From contig CM047426.1 of the NCBI GenBank assembly GCA_026168455.1, forward strand, positions 58,873,812 to 58,937,811: DNA of 64,000 nucleotides, in the 5' to 3' direction. A program made the translations under genes and the position numbers. Origin of the DNA: Theocolax elegans (taxonomy: Eukaryota > Arthropoda > Insecta > Hymenoptera > Cerocephalidae). Below are positions 23,157 through 34,260 of this stretch, piece by piece (the first letter of the stretch is position 1; the number at the start of each line of letters is the position of its first letter). Under the pieces are notes generated by a model that searched no databases, was not told the origin of the DNA, and saw nothing but the letters and a program-made list of their open reading frames with translations.

Positions 23157-24008
23157 CAGGAAAGCGTCTTAACCAAGGCGGAAGCGGCGTCAGATGAGAT
23201 CAGGCACGATTGTTTTACGGTCGAATTATACGTCGAGGATTATGAGAGAGAAGTCAAAGAGACGTTCGAGTAGCGCAGAAGGCCGTTACAGCGAAAAATG
23301 CTACGCGGATCGGTACCTCACGACATTAATATTGACATGCACCACCCCGTCTTGTTCGTGCAGGGGAAACCCGCGCTTCGTTTATTCGCGTATAACATGT
23401 TTCGCTATTTTAAAAGGTCCGTAATCATGAACTGTATAACCGACGTAGAAATTGAATCAAACCACTTCGAAATCAAAAAAATTATATGTAAAAATAGTAA
23501 GACCACGTTCATTATAGAGTGTAAAACGTTAACAGCGTCATTCAGAATTCAAGCAGCATCATGCTTACATAAATTAATGATTAGGGACGATAAAGGTCAC
23601 ACGGATGTAGTCAAAGTAAAACCCGATCTAATTCACGATGTAAAAGAGCTCAAGAAGAACAGGAGTAAAAATTTTAAATCGGAAGAATATTTTACCAAGG
23701 TTTTTGGCAATTTAGCGTTAGCTAGTACCGTAACTTCGCGATTAACGGCAGCAGAATTTTTCACGCTTTATCACGCGTGTTATTTTAGTACAACTTTACA
23801 CGGCAATGAGGTAGCCTTTGACGCGAACGTAGGTCGATATAAATCTGACGACTATATTGATAAAATGATTTTTGATTCAAAAGTTTTCAACTTCGTTAGC
23901 ATCAATTTTGAAAGTGGCAACAGAGTTGTACCTGCACCGGTGATTAAGCGAATAGCCGAAAATCAATACATGTATGGTACAGAACCGGGAGAACCAAATA
24001 GGTCGTAA
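23157..24008 (+). pseudogene. ORF3 of element C, N-terminal part, unknown domain
   Basis: The frame is open back to a putative splice acceptor at 23157, has one TAG at 23271-23273, then 236 codons from 23298 to 24008. I recognise no family: there is no signal peptide, no long hydrophobic segment and no furin-type site, so it is not an ordinary envelope protein. Composition is rich in Lys, Phe and Ile. It ends 35 nt inside the next frame, which is shifted by one, so the two halves were probably one protein of around 580 residues. Function unknown. Confidence 0.6.
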
Positions 24009-24906
24009 ACGCAGGTTGCGTAAATTAGCATTTAATAGTAGTGAAATATCAATAGTCATGTTAAGAAAAATTGCATTCTACTTTGACGTACAGGAGTTAA
24101 GCCTGAGAGGCACTAGCGATTTGTGTGACACCGTCCTTAAAGAATTTGCGACGTGTAAATCACTGACAATTGTAAATAAGGATAAATTCAGAGCGAACCA
24201 ATTACAAGCATCACAACAGTTAACGTCTCTAAAACTCCTGGGTTGTAGGATGTTGTCAGCGTCAGCACTGCGAAAGTTTATCCGCGACAATAGACAAGTT
24301 CGGGAGTTACAAATAATTGACTGCGCGAGCATCGATAATTTTGTACATCTTTCAACAATTATGGAAGATATTTGTAATGAAGATAATGTTGTTGAAGCGT
24401 TAACATTCAAGTTTACACACGTGCAAGAAATCCAGGACACGTTTATTAATCAGAGGAATCTATTCGATAGCACTCGTATAAAAAACTTGGACTTGAGTAA
24501 CAATGTATTTGTGAGAAATGCGATTCAGAAAATTGTTAGCTGCACCACTGCAGCAAAATATTGCGATTTCTCCGGCATAGCGATCTCTGAACATATTGAT
24601 TTGTTACTGCACAGCTCTCTCGAGAAACTTAAACTCGATTATTTTGTTCAAATTAATCATACGCTGAATAAGTTAATCAATTCACCGTTGAAGAAATTAA
24701 ACATTGTAAATAAGTTAGGTAAAAAGCGTACAAAAGTGTTAAATTTAGAGTTTATACAGAGCGTAATGAGACGCACCAAAGAGTGCAATGTGAAATTAAA
24801 GAACTGTAAATTAGTAGTCCCGAAATGGAATTTGCGGCAGTTTATGCAACACCAGGAATGCGTGGTTAACGAGGAGTGTTTTGATTTTACCTTTCGGCGT
24901 ACATAG
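23974..24906 (+). CDS. ORF3 of element C, C-terminal part: leucine-rich repeats
   Basis: 310 codons, open from ATG 23974 to the TAG-type end at 24906. About eight repeats of 24-30 residues show the L-x-x-L-x-L-x-x-C/N pattern, for example LTSLKLLGCRML, VRELQIIDCASI, IKNLDLSNNVF, LEKLKLDYFVQI and LKKLNIVNKLG. The Cys-containing form is like the ribonuclease-inhibitor or F-box/LRR type. No transmembrane segment. It lies inside the LTR element, 100 nt before the polypurine tract. Such folds bind proteins. Origin by capture of a host gene is inferred; it may need the preceding frame to be complete. Confidence 0.65.
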   Translation: MVQNRENQIGRKRRLRKLAFNSSEISIVMLRKIAFYFDVQELSLRGTSDLCDTVLKEFATCKSLTIVNKDKFRANQLQASQQLTSLKLLGCRMLSASALRKFIRDNRQVRELQIIDCASIDNFVHLSTIMEDICNEDNVVEALTFKFTHVQEIQDTFINQRNLFDSTRIKNLDLSNNVFVRNAIQKIVSCTTAAKYCDFSGIAISEHIDLLLHSSLEKLKLDYFVQINHTLNKLINSPLKKLNIVNKLGKKRTKVLNLEFIQSVMRRTKECNVKLKNCKLVVPKWNLRQFMQHQECVVNEECFDFTFRRT

Positions 24907-25004
24907 GAGCGTAGTATAAGAAAAATATGAATAAATGTTTAAACAAATGACAGGACCTCACCAATGTCAATACCGACCTAGGATGCATTTTATGCAGGTC
25001 GTCA

Positions 25005-25019
25005 TTTAGGGGGGAGTAC
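25005..25019 (+). promoter_or_regulatory. Polypurine tract of element C
   Basis: TTTAGGGGGGAGTAC precedes the 3' LTR start at 25020. The AGGGGGGAG run is the expected plus-strand primer, separated by three or four bases from the LTR. Confidence 0.75.
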
Positions 25020-25310
25020 TGTGGGCAGACGGCCCTGTAGATTCACCACAACCAGAGGGCGTAACTAGCGCTGTCGAGCAGCGAGCGAGAGCTGCAGAGA
25101 AGCTTCTTGTCCAGTCAGTCCAAGTGTCCCAGAAGTCCAGTGAACCTTCGACGCATGAGTCCGCATATTGCGGACGATAGCCTCAATAAAGCAATTACTA
25201 ACTAAACACTTGTTTTAGATTACTACCTCGCACTCCGTCCTCTCGACCTGGCAACGCGGACGTGTGGGGCCGCGTAAACGGTGTCTTACACATATACACC
25301 AAACCCCACA
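25020..25310 (+). repeat. 3' LTR of element C
   Basis: 291 bp, TGTGGG to CCCACA, followed by the target duplication TAAA. It is nearly identical to the 5' LTR outside one block near 25118-25140. Confidence 0.9.
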
Positions 25311-25489
25311 TAAATAATGTTTATATAAATAACACGTATACATATATTTTTTGTGTGTTTTTTCCTTGCACTATTTTAAATACTTATTTTTAATTCCTTA
25401 TTTCTTTAGAATTAAACTAAAAAATAATCAGAATAAATTTATAAAATAAATTTACAAATCAGCATACGGATATGATATGCTAACTTTAT

Positions 25490-26745
25490 TTCAATTTTTA
25501 AAAATATAAATATACTTATAAAGTACATCAAAATTACATTACATCAAAAATATATTTATATTATTATAATAAATAAGATAGTGAATGTATTTTACGTTTT
25601 TCTTTTCAAAAATAAATATTAAAATGCAAAAGCAAATATTATTACTTAACCATTATTCATCCTATATTGCGGCCCATCATTCAAATTAAAAATGCGCAGA
25701 AGAAATATATTTGAAAATATAACTTTCGATTTTGAGTAGCAAGTATACTATGCTGTAATTTAGGAGGACTTAAAACTTTAAAATTAAAATTAAACTTTTA
25801 ACTAATTGTAACGAGGTACGGACTGAATATGAGGAATAAAAAATCAACGAATGTATCGGGGCGCGAACCCACGATCCCGGGAGCGCGAGGCAGAAGCCTC
25901 ACCACTGGGACCTACCTACGCCGACACTCGAAATCGTACCCGTTATATAATATATTATTTAGTATAGAAAATTCAATCTATGTAACTTTTATAGGTAACT
26001 TGTTTTTTCTTCGCTATATCAATATTTTTTATCTACTATTATTTAAAGTAAACTGCTTGTAATGAAGTATATTTATATAATCTACATAAACGAGAATAAT
26101 AAAATTAATTTTTGGTGTTTGAATACCTTAATTTGAACCTGACGTTTAAAATAGGCGATCAAAGGAAATTAATTTATAAATTAATAACAAATATTTGTTG
26201 TTGTTTTGGTATCAAAACTGTCACGGTTTTGGTCATACTTAGAAATTTCTCTCTAAATAGTTTTCATTTTCACTCAAACTTGCAAAGGCACATGCGAAAG
26301 CATATGCAAAATTATCTTCTACTAGTTTTCAATATGCTGAAAAAAATTTCAGAACAACATGAAATGTGACGCTACTGTGTTGCGTATATCAGAGTTGAAA
26401 CTTGAAGATCTGCTACTGGCTACCGTGTAACCATAACGTTTAACTGGTTTTACAGTTATACACATTGATAAGTATTGCATTATTTACAACATATTTTTGT
26501 TGCTGCTTAAACCTGCAAATTACACTTCAAAATTTATTTCTTCTCTACATTTTTAATTTAAATAACGGGCCACATATTGGATAAATAATGCATAAGTAAT
26601 AATATTTGCTTTTGCATTCCTATTATTTATTTTTGAAAAAAAACGTATAATACAATTATTAATTTATTTATTATAATAATATAAACATATTTTAAGTGTA
26701 AACAAACTTTATAAGTGTATTAAATATTTCAAAAATAAAAAAAAT
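25490..26745. mobile_element. Inverted-repeat element (MITE-like), about 1.25 kb
   Basis: The left arm (25490-25700) and right arm (26545-26745) are imperfect inverted repeats of about 200 bp. Shared landmarks are ATATTATTATAATAAATAA, TTTCAAAAATAAATA, ATGCAAAAGCAAATATTATTAC and the Rep-1 block. The interior has no transposase. A tRNA-like segment lies inside. Outer limits are approximate and no target duplication was established; element A sits immediately to the right. Confidence 0.6.
25858..25925 (-). other. tRNA-related sequence (SINE head or tRNA pseudogene)
   Basis: On the minus strand a segment reading from GGTAGGTCCCAGTGGTGAGG to a B-box-like GGTTCGCGCCC has the length and layout of a tRNA gene, but arms do not pair convincingly. 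Probably a Pol III-derived SINE head; no tail or duplication is clear. Confidence 0.4.
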
Positions 26746-27161
26746 TTAACACATGTGATGTGGGTACATCACCGAGGCCACCTGAAAATAATATATATAG
26801 AATATTAATATTGATTAGTAAAGGAAGAAACTATATTAATTAAGTATACTTATCTAGTTGTCCTCTTGGGTTGATGCGAAGGTATATCAGGTTGTCCTTG
26901 GATCAGCGTGTCCTGGGTTCCCTCGGTGACAGGTATATAATTAATGGTAAGGACAGGTATTATGGGAAAATTATATAGGGAGTTTATAAATATTAATAAT
27001 AATATAAGTAGGGAGATGTGAGGAAAATGACAACGGATGGGTGTGTTGATTGTTAATTTGAGAAAGGAAAAAGAAGATAATATAGATTAAATATTACAAT
27101 AGTTAAGCATTAAAGAGGGATAAAGAACAGGTGGAATTAATGTAAATAGTGGATATATAAT

Positions 27162-27447
27162 TGTTGGAAATAAGACGTGATAGTCTCTCTCTCTCTATCG
27201 TTACCAACTGAGTAACGAGGAGTGGGGAGGACCCCGGAGGAAGCGACGCAAGCGGCGGCGCGGTGAGATCGGTTTCTCCCGCTACTGCACTCGAGCCATG
27301 GATCCCGACACGGTCGGATGTACCAAGGCCTCCCCCAGTGTACATACGTTTTAATATATATAGAATAAATGAGTTTATTATTTCATAATATAAACGGTGA
27401 GTTTATCATTGAAGCCAAGCCCTTCCTCTCCTGTTTTTATTCAAACA
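27162..27447 (+). repeat. 5' LTR of the copia element
   Basis: 286 bp with a (TC)n run (27183-27198) and AATAAA (27363-27368). It differs from the 3' LTR by (TC)n length and a few substitutions, for example CATGGATCCC against CAGGGATCTC. Confidence 0.9.
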
Positions 27448-27465
27448 GGTTATGGGCCCAGCACG
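27448..27465 (+). promoter_or_regulatory. Primer-binding site of copia (internal initiator tRNA-Met)
   Basis: GGTTATGGGCCCAGCACG complements the anticodon-arm region of insect initiator tRNA-Met over all 18 bases. Copia is known to use a half-tRNA-iMet primer of this kind. Confidence 0.9.
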
Positions 27466-27724
27466 CTTCCACTGCGCGCTGGTTTGAGAGGAATAGTTTG
27501 GCTTTGTTATTTGTTAGAAGTCCCGTCTTCGCGATCGCGAGTGCTTGTGAGAAAAGTGTGGTGTAAAGTTTTGTTGGTGTTGTGCTAGAAAGAAGCTAGA
27601 AGGGGAGATCAGACAGAGCTACGGTCACCCAGTCAACCACCACAAAGGAAATTTAGCTAGGAGAAAGAAAGCTAGAGGATCGACCGGGATCAGGTAGAGG
27701 AATCTACAGCAGCTAGAAAGAAAG

Positions 27725-29850
27725 ATGGCGGATGAGATAGGAGACCTCCGCAAATCGGCAAATGCTAGAGGTATGTGACTCAGCGAGCGAAAGTGCGGGC
27801 TAGTAACATGTTAAATTCAGTTAGTTTGAAATTAAATTCGGTTAGTTTGAAATTAAATTCAGTTAGTTTGAAATTAAATTCAGTTAGTTTGAAATTAAAT
27901 TCTGTTAGTTTGAGATTATATTCAATTGAAAATGCTCGATCCAGAGTTATGTAAGTTTGAAGCTAGTTTAAAATTTTGAGCGTTTGCGTGTCGTTCGAGT
28001 GCCGGGTTTTTCGCAAAAAGTGCACGAAATTGGTTTTTGATTAGACGGTTCCGAGAAATCGGTAGACGCAAGGAAGCCAAGATGGCCGCCGGGCCTGAGC
28101 GGGAACGCCGGGTTTGAGCGGGAACGCCGGGTTTGCGCGGGAGCGCCAGGGAAGTGCGCCGTTTCTCACCGTATTGCTCGACCGCGCGGAGTGGGGGAAA
28201 CTCGCGACTGGAGAGCATGCTCGTTCGGCCGGCGCGCGCGAACTATCGATCGATCGACATTCACACCGCTTGATATTTGCAGTTGATACGTAGCGCGACC
28301 GAGTGAAATGGACGCGCATGAAATTAGTTAGAACTAATAATGCACATGCGAGACCCGCACATCGTTTGATGCGGATAAATGCTTCGAAATTGAAAGTTTG
28401 ACAATGCGCATTACTAGAAAGTCAATAAATGACTATACAAGCTAGACATACTGTACAGTTTCGAAAATTAGAATCAAGTTAGAAAATATATTGAAGTTAG
28501 ATATATGAAATGATTGAATATTTTAAGTTGGATTTAACATGGTTTTGATGTATAGACCAACGGACCTTGAAGCTGTTCTTGCTCACGCAAGACTTAGAGC
28601 TTCAATTGGCGGAGAACCACCCGGACGAAACATATATCTTCGACATCCAGGAGGAAGGAGTGGTCTTCACCATGTCTGGCCGAAAACGTTATACAGTTGG
28701 TAAACATGAATTTTTAAGCTAGAGTGGTAAGAGTAATTAGATAGTAGTTAGATACGAAATTAAAAATCATATATATATGTAGGTATTATACCTTGAAGCA
28801 TGCAAAAATCTCAGATTAAAGCTGGCTCATGGATTTTCTGTATAATGTGTTCTTATGCAGTCTGTTCATGATATTAAGCGAATGTGGAAAATCTGTGTGT
28901 TCCAGTGCTTCTGCATTCGCTTGTTGTTCATGTTTGGCTTGTGTTTGGTCAAATTTTGGACAAATATCTAAATTTCCCATTGTATTTTCACAGGACGAGA
29001 GCAATTGAGTGACGAGATCATTCGTGTCGTCAGTGAAGAGTTAGAAAGGAAACGGCTGCTGCTAGAGGCGAGTGACGCCAACCAATCTCCTCTGAGCCAA
29101 CAGGAGGATGATCTGGAGCTAGAAAGGGAAGGGAAAAATGATCCTGACCCACAGCTAGATTTTGAGCTAGAAAAGGAATCTGAGCTCGAGTCTATGGATA
29201 AGCTAGATAAGTTAGAAACGAAAATGAAAGGTAACTCAACCCCAATGATAAAACGAATAGACTCGTGCGTTTATAATCTGAGTAGGTTCAAGAAAGAGAG
29301 AAGTCTCCTTGAGAATTCTCAGTTAGAATGTTACACAGACGATAAGGGAGATTTAGTTAATAAAATTGGAATAAATAAAGATTGTAATTTTTCAGATTTG
29401 ACCGGAATGCTAGAAAAATTAACAGCTAGAGTGGCGTCGCTGGAAGATAGAGTCCCGACTCTATATGAACTTGGTTTGAAGGACCAAAAGATGTACCACG
29501 GCGACATAGTGACTAGGATAAGTCACATATATGAAAGAATTGGTACGCTAGAAGGAAAATGGGCAAAATGGGAGGAATTTGAAGAAATCGAACCAACTAG
29601 AGAAAAGGTAGCCAAATTATTAGTTTCTGAAACAGTTAGAAAAGAATTTGACAAACTAATTAGAAATAATATGCTAGAAAATAGATCAAGTAACTTAAAA
29701 GAAAAGATTCAGATCGAAATTGTAAATAAAGATACGACAATTAGGCGCGAGTACAAATTAACAAATGGTTCAAGTTTAGAACAGTTTTTGGACTATCTGA
29801 CGTCCGAACTGCGCGTTTGTGATTTGCTTTACGTTATAGATCCTCGATAA
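27725..29850 (+). CDS. copia gag N-terminal region in three predicted exons
   Basis: Exon 1 (27725-27770, ATGGCGGATGAG...) ends at a consensus donor GTATGT. Exon 2 (28556-28699) lies between GTATAG and GTAAAC. Exon 3 starts at 28994 after TTTTCACAG. All junctions are phase 1, and only the frame so joined is open, giving a Leu/Glu-rich protein (exon 2: FLLTQDLELQLAENHPDE). Exon 3 then runs open to a TAA at 29848-29850, with acidic, coiled-coil-like sequence. Unspliced RNA would stop 17 codons after the ATG. Splicing is predicted from sequence only; an alternative is internal initiation in exon 3. Confidence 0.6.
27812..27925 (+). repeat. 21-bp tandem repeat, five copies, in copia intron 1
   Basis: Five near-identical copies of a 21-bp unit centred on CAGTTAGTTTGAAATTAAATT lie between predicted exons 1 and 2 of gag. 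Substitutions such as CGG and CTG for CAG mark single units. Confidence 0.85.
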
Positions 29851-31242
29851 AAAGCTAGAGACGGGATAGATACGTTGGAAAAAGAAAAGTTCAGAGTTAA
29901 AGACATAATTATAAACAGAATCGACCAATCGTATCATTCAAAACTCGCGCACATTCATAACCCAGATGAATTGTTAGATAAAATTAAAAGTCTTAAAGCT
30001 AGTGAATCCAATGTGACATTCGGGTATTTGAGAAAACAATTGCATAATTTAAGATATCAACCTAATAAAGAAACTGCTTCGGTATTTTGGGATAAGTTCG
30101 ACAAAATAGTTAGACAGTACAATAATTTGACAAATGTACCAAATTTAACGGAAACGGAAATTAGAGATGCATTTTACGATGCAATAGTAATAAACGTACC
30201 CAAAGTTAGAGATGCTGAATTTTTCAATAAAAATACGCATCAGCGACCCCTTTCAGTCGAACAATTAAAAACCTATATTGTTGAACAGGAAGCAGTTAGA
30301 GGAGAAAATTTGAAATCGGCAACTGCTCAACATGCTACGAGCAGTCAAAAGGAGGCATGCTACGTGTGTGGCAATAAAGGACATGCAGCTAGAGATTGCA
30401 CGAGAGACGGCAGAATGTGCTACAGATATCGTCGATACGAAGGACACGTTAGCACGACCTGCCCATATTCGGACAGACAGCTAGAAGAGATGGGAATCCA
30501 AGCTAGACCAAGGTATGTTAGACAGTTGTGTACTAAACGAGGGTTAATTCGAGGAGCTAGATTTTTAACGAATAAAAGACAAAGCCCCGGACTCGAACAA
30601 ATAACAAAGAAACGACCTAGATTAGATTTGGCTAGAGGTAAGGGTCAGGATAAACGGAATGCTAGAATCAACCGTGGGTTAACGAGAGGCAGAGGAAAAG
30701 CTACAGAAAGAGCACCAGTAAACAAAAATCAAAGTAATCCCGGTGAGTGCAATGGTCTTTTAACAACTAATAGTAGTTTGCATTATTCGACTCCTGAAGA
30801 GAACGAGATTCCACAAAATAATATATTAGTTAAATTCCTGGCCGATTCCGGTGCCACAGAACATATGTCAAATACAAAATTGATTTTTAAGAAGCTAGAT
30901 AATAATAAAAAGATTGATATTAAATGTGCTAACAAAAATGATTACGCGATTATAAAATCGGAGGGAGTAGGTCAAGTTAGTGGTATAACCTCACAAGATA
31001 GAACGCTAGAGTTAGAAAATGTGATTTGCGCCGAACAGCTATCCGAAAATCTTCTTTCTTTGAGAAAACTTGTCGATCAGGGTCTAGGCATATATCTAGA
31101 TAACGAAAAAATCAACGTATTTGATCCATTTACAAAAGAGTCGTTCATTACAGGAATTTATGAAAAACCTTATTGGATAATTGATTTAGAAATAGATAGA
31201 TCGGAAATTAAGAAATTAAACCAGCCAGAAAATGATAGTTAA
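29851..31242 (+). CDS. copia gag core, zinc knuckle and protease
   Basis: Same frame as exon 3 above, after a TAA at 29848. Gag core of the copia type (VTFGYLRKQLHNLRYQP, SVFWDKFDKIVRQYN) is followed by a CCHC knuckle CYVCGNKGHAARDC (30358-30399), a degenerate second Cys/His cluster (CYRYRRYEGHVSTTC), an Arg-rich region, then the protease active site LADSGATEHM (30840-30869). A second in-frame TAA closes it at 31240-31242. Produces the capsid and the protease that matures it. The two stops are either inactivating mutations or readthrough points. Confidence 0.85.
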   Translation, partial: KARDGIDTLEKEKFRVKDIIINRIDQSYHSKLAHIHNPDELLDKIKSLKASESNVTFGYLRKQLHNLRYQPNKETASVFWDKFDKIVRQYNNLTNVPNLTETEIRDAFYDAIVINVPKVRDAEFFNKNTHQRPLSVEQLKTYIVEQEAVRGENLKSATAQHATSSQKEACYVCGNKGHAARDCTRDGRMCYRYRRYEGHVSTTCPYSDRQLEEMGIQARPRYVRQLCTKRGLIRGARFLTNKRQSPGLEQITKKRPRLDLARGKGQDKRNARINRGLTRGRGKATERAPVNKNQSNPGECNGLLTTNSSLHYSTPEENEIPQNNILVKFLADSGATEHMSNTKLIFKKLDNNKKIDIKCANKNDYAIIKSEGVGQVSGITSQDRTLELENVICAEQLSENLLSLRKLVDQGLGIYLDNEKINVFDPFTKESFITGIYEKPYWIIDLEIDRSEIKKLNQPENDS

Positions 31243-34200
31243 GTCATCGCTTACATAACAACGAGAAGCCAAGGCAGTAAAAGAAAGCTAGAAAAGGAAA
31301 ATGCCAATGTTGACGATGAGGAAAGCGGAAGAGTAGATACGCTAGACATAGATCGTGAAACTCCTCAGTCACAGTCTTCAAACTTTGAGAATACTATATA
31401 CGATAGAAAGATAAGCCAAATAGATAATCTATTAACTGACGAAACAACAAAGTTAGATTGTAGTTTAGATACAATTTCAGAAAACAAAGCTATTTTATGG
31501 CATATTAGACTTGGTCACGCATCGCTAGAATATCTAAAATCATTTCAGAAACGGTTTCCGAATCAGAAAGATTTAAGTAATGTAAAGTTCGATAAATCAA
31601 TACAAGATTGTGAAGTTTGTATCGTCTCGAAGTTTAATAAATTGCCATTTAATAGTCAAAGACAAAGAGCAACCAGACCGTTACAAATTATACATGCTGA
31701 TACAATGGGTCCAATCAGTCCAGCTACTCATCCAAAGGGATATCGGTTCATATCCGTATTTATTGATGATTATGCTAGATTAGCGATGGCATATCCGATG
31801 AAAAATAAAAGTGAGACAGGAAACTGCTTAGAATTATTTGTTAGAAGCGCTAGAAATATCTTGGGCTCGGATGAAAAAGTATGTTATCTTAGATGCGATC
31901 AAGGAACAGAATTTACCGGTGGATATACGCTAGAAATATTAAATAAATTAGGAGCTGATCTGCAATTAGCCCCTCCGGATACACCTGAACATAATGGTGT
32001 TGCGGAAAGATTCAACCAGACGATTCAAAAGAAAGTTAGAACTTTAATTTACGATACGCGATTGCCCGAAAATATGTGGGATCTTGCTTTAGGCACGGCG
32101 GTATACGTGTATAATAGAACGCTGCACAAATCGAACAATGTAGAAATACCACTAGAAAAATTCTGCCCCAATTACAAGATAGATGTAGAAAGATTTAAAA
32201 GATTTGGTTCAATAGCTTATATGAAAATACAAAGAAAGATTGGAACGAAGTTCGATCAGCTAGGAAAACGAGTAGTTATGATAGGATATACTAATACGGG
32301 ATATTTACTTTTGAAACCGGAAGAAGGTAAATTCTATGAAAGTAGAGATGTTAGATTTTGTGAAAAACTGGTATTCGGAGATAAGTACAACAAAGCTAGT
32401 ATTAAAGACTGGGCTAAATCGGCAGAGGAAATAAATAAAGAAAGTTGGTTTTTAGAATTTGAAAAGGAAAAAGAAATTTTAGAAACGGAGGGAGTAAAAC
32501 GCAAAAGAGGTCGTCCTAGGAAAATTGTCAAAACTATAAATCTAGAAGGAAAGTTAGAAACGGTTATAGCAACCGAAACAACGCAACAGATAGAATCAAA
32601 TATCAATATGTTAGAATTAGAAAATTATCAATCTCTATTAGCTATCATAAGAAAAGAGCCAACTTCGTATAAAGAAGCTATGTCAGCAAACGATAAGTTA
32701 GAATGGAAAAGGGCAATTGATAGTGAGCTAGAATCGATGAAAAATAATAATGTTTGGACTTTAGTAGATCGACCAAAGTATTCGATAGATGGAAGCAAAG
32801 CAAATATAATTGACTCCAAATGGGTTCTAAAAAGGAAAATGCTAGAAGGGAATGAATGTAAATATAAAGCTAGATTAGTTATTCGCGGATTTAAGGATAA
32901 GAATAATTATGATCTAAACGACACATATGCACCTGTTTCGCGATTGCAGATTATTAGATCAGCCTTTGCAATTATTAATAAGCTAGATTTAAACGTTTGT
33001 CAGCTAGATGTAAAGACAGCATTTTTAAATGGGACAATTGATAATGAAATTTACATGGAGATACCAGAAGGTATAGAATGTTCCGAAATTGATAGAAAAG
33101 TTAAAGTTTGTAAAATCAATAAAGCCCTGTATGGACTGAAGATAAGTCCCAAACGATGGAATGAAAAGTTTACAGAGGTGGCAATAAAGTTAGGATTAAA
33201 ATCGCACGAAAGGGAACCATGTCTCTTTACTTGGAGAAATGAAAATAAATTATTAATCTTAATAATATATGTTGATGACATGTTGATAGCTAGTAATGAC
33301 TCGATGAAGCTAGAAGAAATTAAAACAAAACTTCAGTTAGAATTTGAAATGACAGATTTAGGAGAACCGAAAACATTTTTAGGTATTGAGATAGTCCGAG
33401 ATAGAAAGAACAAAGTAACGATATTAAAGCTAGAAAACTATATAGAGAAAATGTTACAAAGATTCGGTTACAGTGAAATGCACCCTCAAAGAACTCTTAT
33501 GGTTACTAATCAAGTCGCGAATGAAGCTAGAAGAGATAGAGAAGAAAGTGATGAAAAGGCTAGTCTAGAGTCAACTATGAATAAGGGAAATTCGTCATAT
33601 AGGGAAATAGTTGGAACTTTATTATATGTAGCTAACACAGTTAGACCAGACATTTCATACGCGGAAAATGTATTGAGTCGACATCAAATAAATCCGACTG
33701 ATGATGAATGGAAAATGGTAAAACGATTATGTAGATATTTAAAATATACTAAGAGTTTAGGTTTAAAGTTCGAAGGGAAGCTAAACGATTTACAAGCTTA
33801 TTCGGATGCTAGTTTCGCTGATTGTAGAGGTAGCCTAACTACCTGTGGATATGTGATAAAGTTATTCGGTGATACTATATCCTCGAGAACACACAAACAA
33901 TCGTACGTCTCCCTATCAACATGTCAAGCCGAGTTTGTGGCCATGAGTGAAGCGTGCCAAGAGATAGTATCTCTACAATGCTCGATCTATTTAATGTTAG
34001 AAAACTCGTTTCCGCCCGTGACTCTATGGTGTGATAATATGGCTGCCATACAAAGCACAAAAGTTAGTTGTAGCAATAAACTCAGACATATGACAGAGGT
34101 TAGAGAGCACTACGTTAGAGAATGCGTTGACAGGAACCTAATTGAAATTAAATGGATAGCTTCAAAGGAGCAAATAGCGGATATATTCACAAAGCCATTG

Positions 34201-34260
34201 GCTCATGATTTGCATGTTAAATTAGCTAGAGAAATTCTGAATTGTTATTTAGAAAATTAA
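31243..34260 (+). CDS. copia pol: integrase, reverse transcriptase, RNase H
   Basis: Open without interruption to TAA at 34258. Integrase: zinc-binding WHIRLGHAS and CEVC (31500-31620), catalytic Asp in IHADTMGP, Asp in RCDQGTEF, Glu in [11 protein letters not shown] basic KRGRPRK patch sits near 32505-32525. [29 protein letters not shown] and an intact YVDDML (33270-33287). RNase [34 protein letters not shown], ending [11 protein letters not shown]. All expected catalytic residues are present, so the enzymes look competent. Confidence 0.9.
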   Translation, partial: VIAYITTRSQGSKRKLEKENANVDDEESGRVDTLDIDRETPQSQSSNFENTIYDRKISQIDNLLTDETTKLDCSLDTISENKAILWHIRLGHASLEYLKSFQKRFPNQKDLSNVKFDKSIQDCEVCIVSKFNKLPFNSQRQRATRPLQIIHADTMGPISPATHPKGYRFISVFIDDYARLAMAYPMKNKSETGNCLELFVRSARNILGSDEKVCYLRCDQGTEFTGGYTLEILNKLGADLQLAPPDTPEHNGVAERFNQTIQKKVRTLIYDTRLPENMWDLALGTAVYVYNRTLHKSNNVEIPLEKFCPNYKIDVERFKRFGSIAYMKIQRKIGTKFDQLGKRVVMIGYTNTGYLLLKPEEGKFYESRDVRFCEKLVFGDKYNKASIKDWAKSAEEINKESWFLEFEKEKEILETEGVKRKRGRPRKIVKTINLEGKLETVIATETTQQIESNINMLELENYQSLLAIIRKEPTSYKEAMSANDKLEWKRAIDSELESMKNNNVWTLVDRPKYSIDGSKANIIDSKWVLKRKMLEGNECKYKARLVIRGFKDKNNYDLNDTYAPVSRLQIIRSAFAIINKLDLNVCQLDVKTAFLNGTIDNEIYMEIPEGIECSEIDRKVKVCKINKALYGLKISPKRWNEKFTEVAIKLGLKSHEREPCLFTWRNENKLLILIIYVDDMLIASNDSMKLEEIKTKLQLEFEMTDLGEPKTFLGIEIVRDRKNKVTILKLENYIEKMLQRFGYSEMHPQRTLMVTNQVANEARRDREESDEKASLESTMNKGNSSYREIVGTLLYVANTVRPDISYAENVLSRHQINPTDDEWKMVKRLCRYLKYTKSLGLKFEGKLNDLQAYSDASFADCRGSLTTCGYVIKLFGDTISSRTHKQSYVSLSTCQAEFVAMSEACQEIVSLQCSIYLMLENSFPPVTLWCDNMAAIQSTKVSCSNKLRHMTEVREHYVRECVDRNLIEIKWIASKEQIADIFTKPLAHDLHVKLAREILNCYLEN

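Larger units (their letters stand above)
18179..25310 (+). mobile_element. Ty3/gypsy element C, CsRn1-like, complete with LTRs and extra ORF
   Basis: Two LTRs (18179-18454 and 25020-25310) start TGTGGG and end CCCACA. TAAA flanks the element on both sides (18175-18178 and 25311-25314), a 4-bp target duplication. The primer site TGGTGACCCCGAC matches the 3' end of tRNA-Trp, and Gag carries a CHCC motif; both are known hallmarks of the CsRn1 clade. Pol has lost the RT palm and integrase core. Downstream of pol, where envelope genes sit in some relatives, is an ORF with leucine-rich repeats. Total 7132 bp. Confidence 0.9.

Noticed and set aside
23157..24906. Retroviral-type envelope gene in element C
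   Set aside because: No signal peptide, transmembrane segment or cleavage site; leucine-rich repeats instead.
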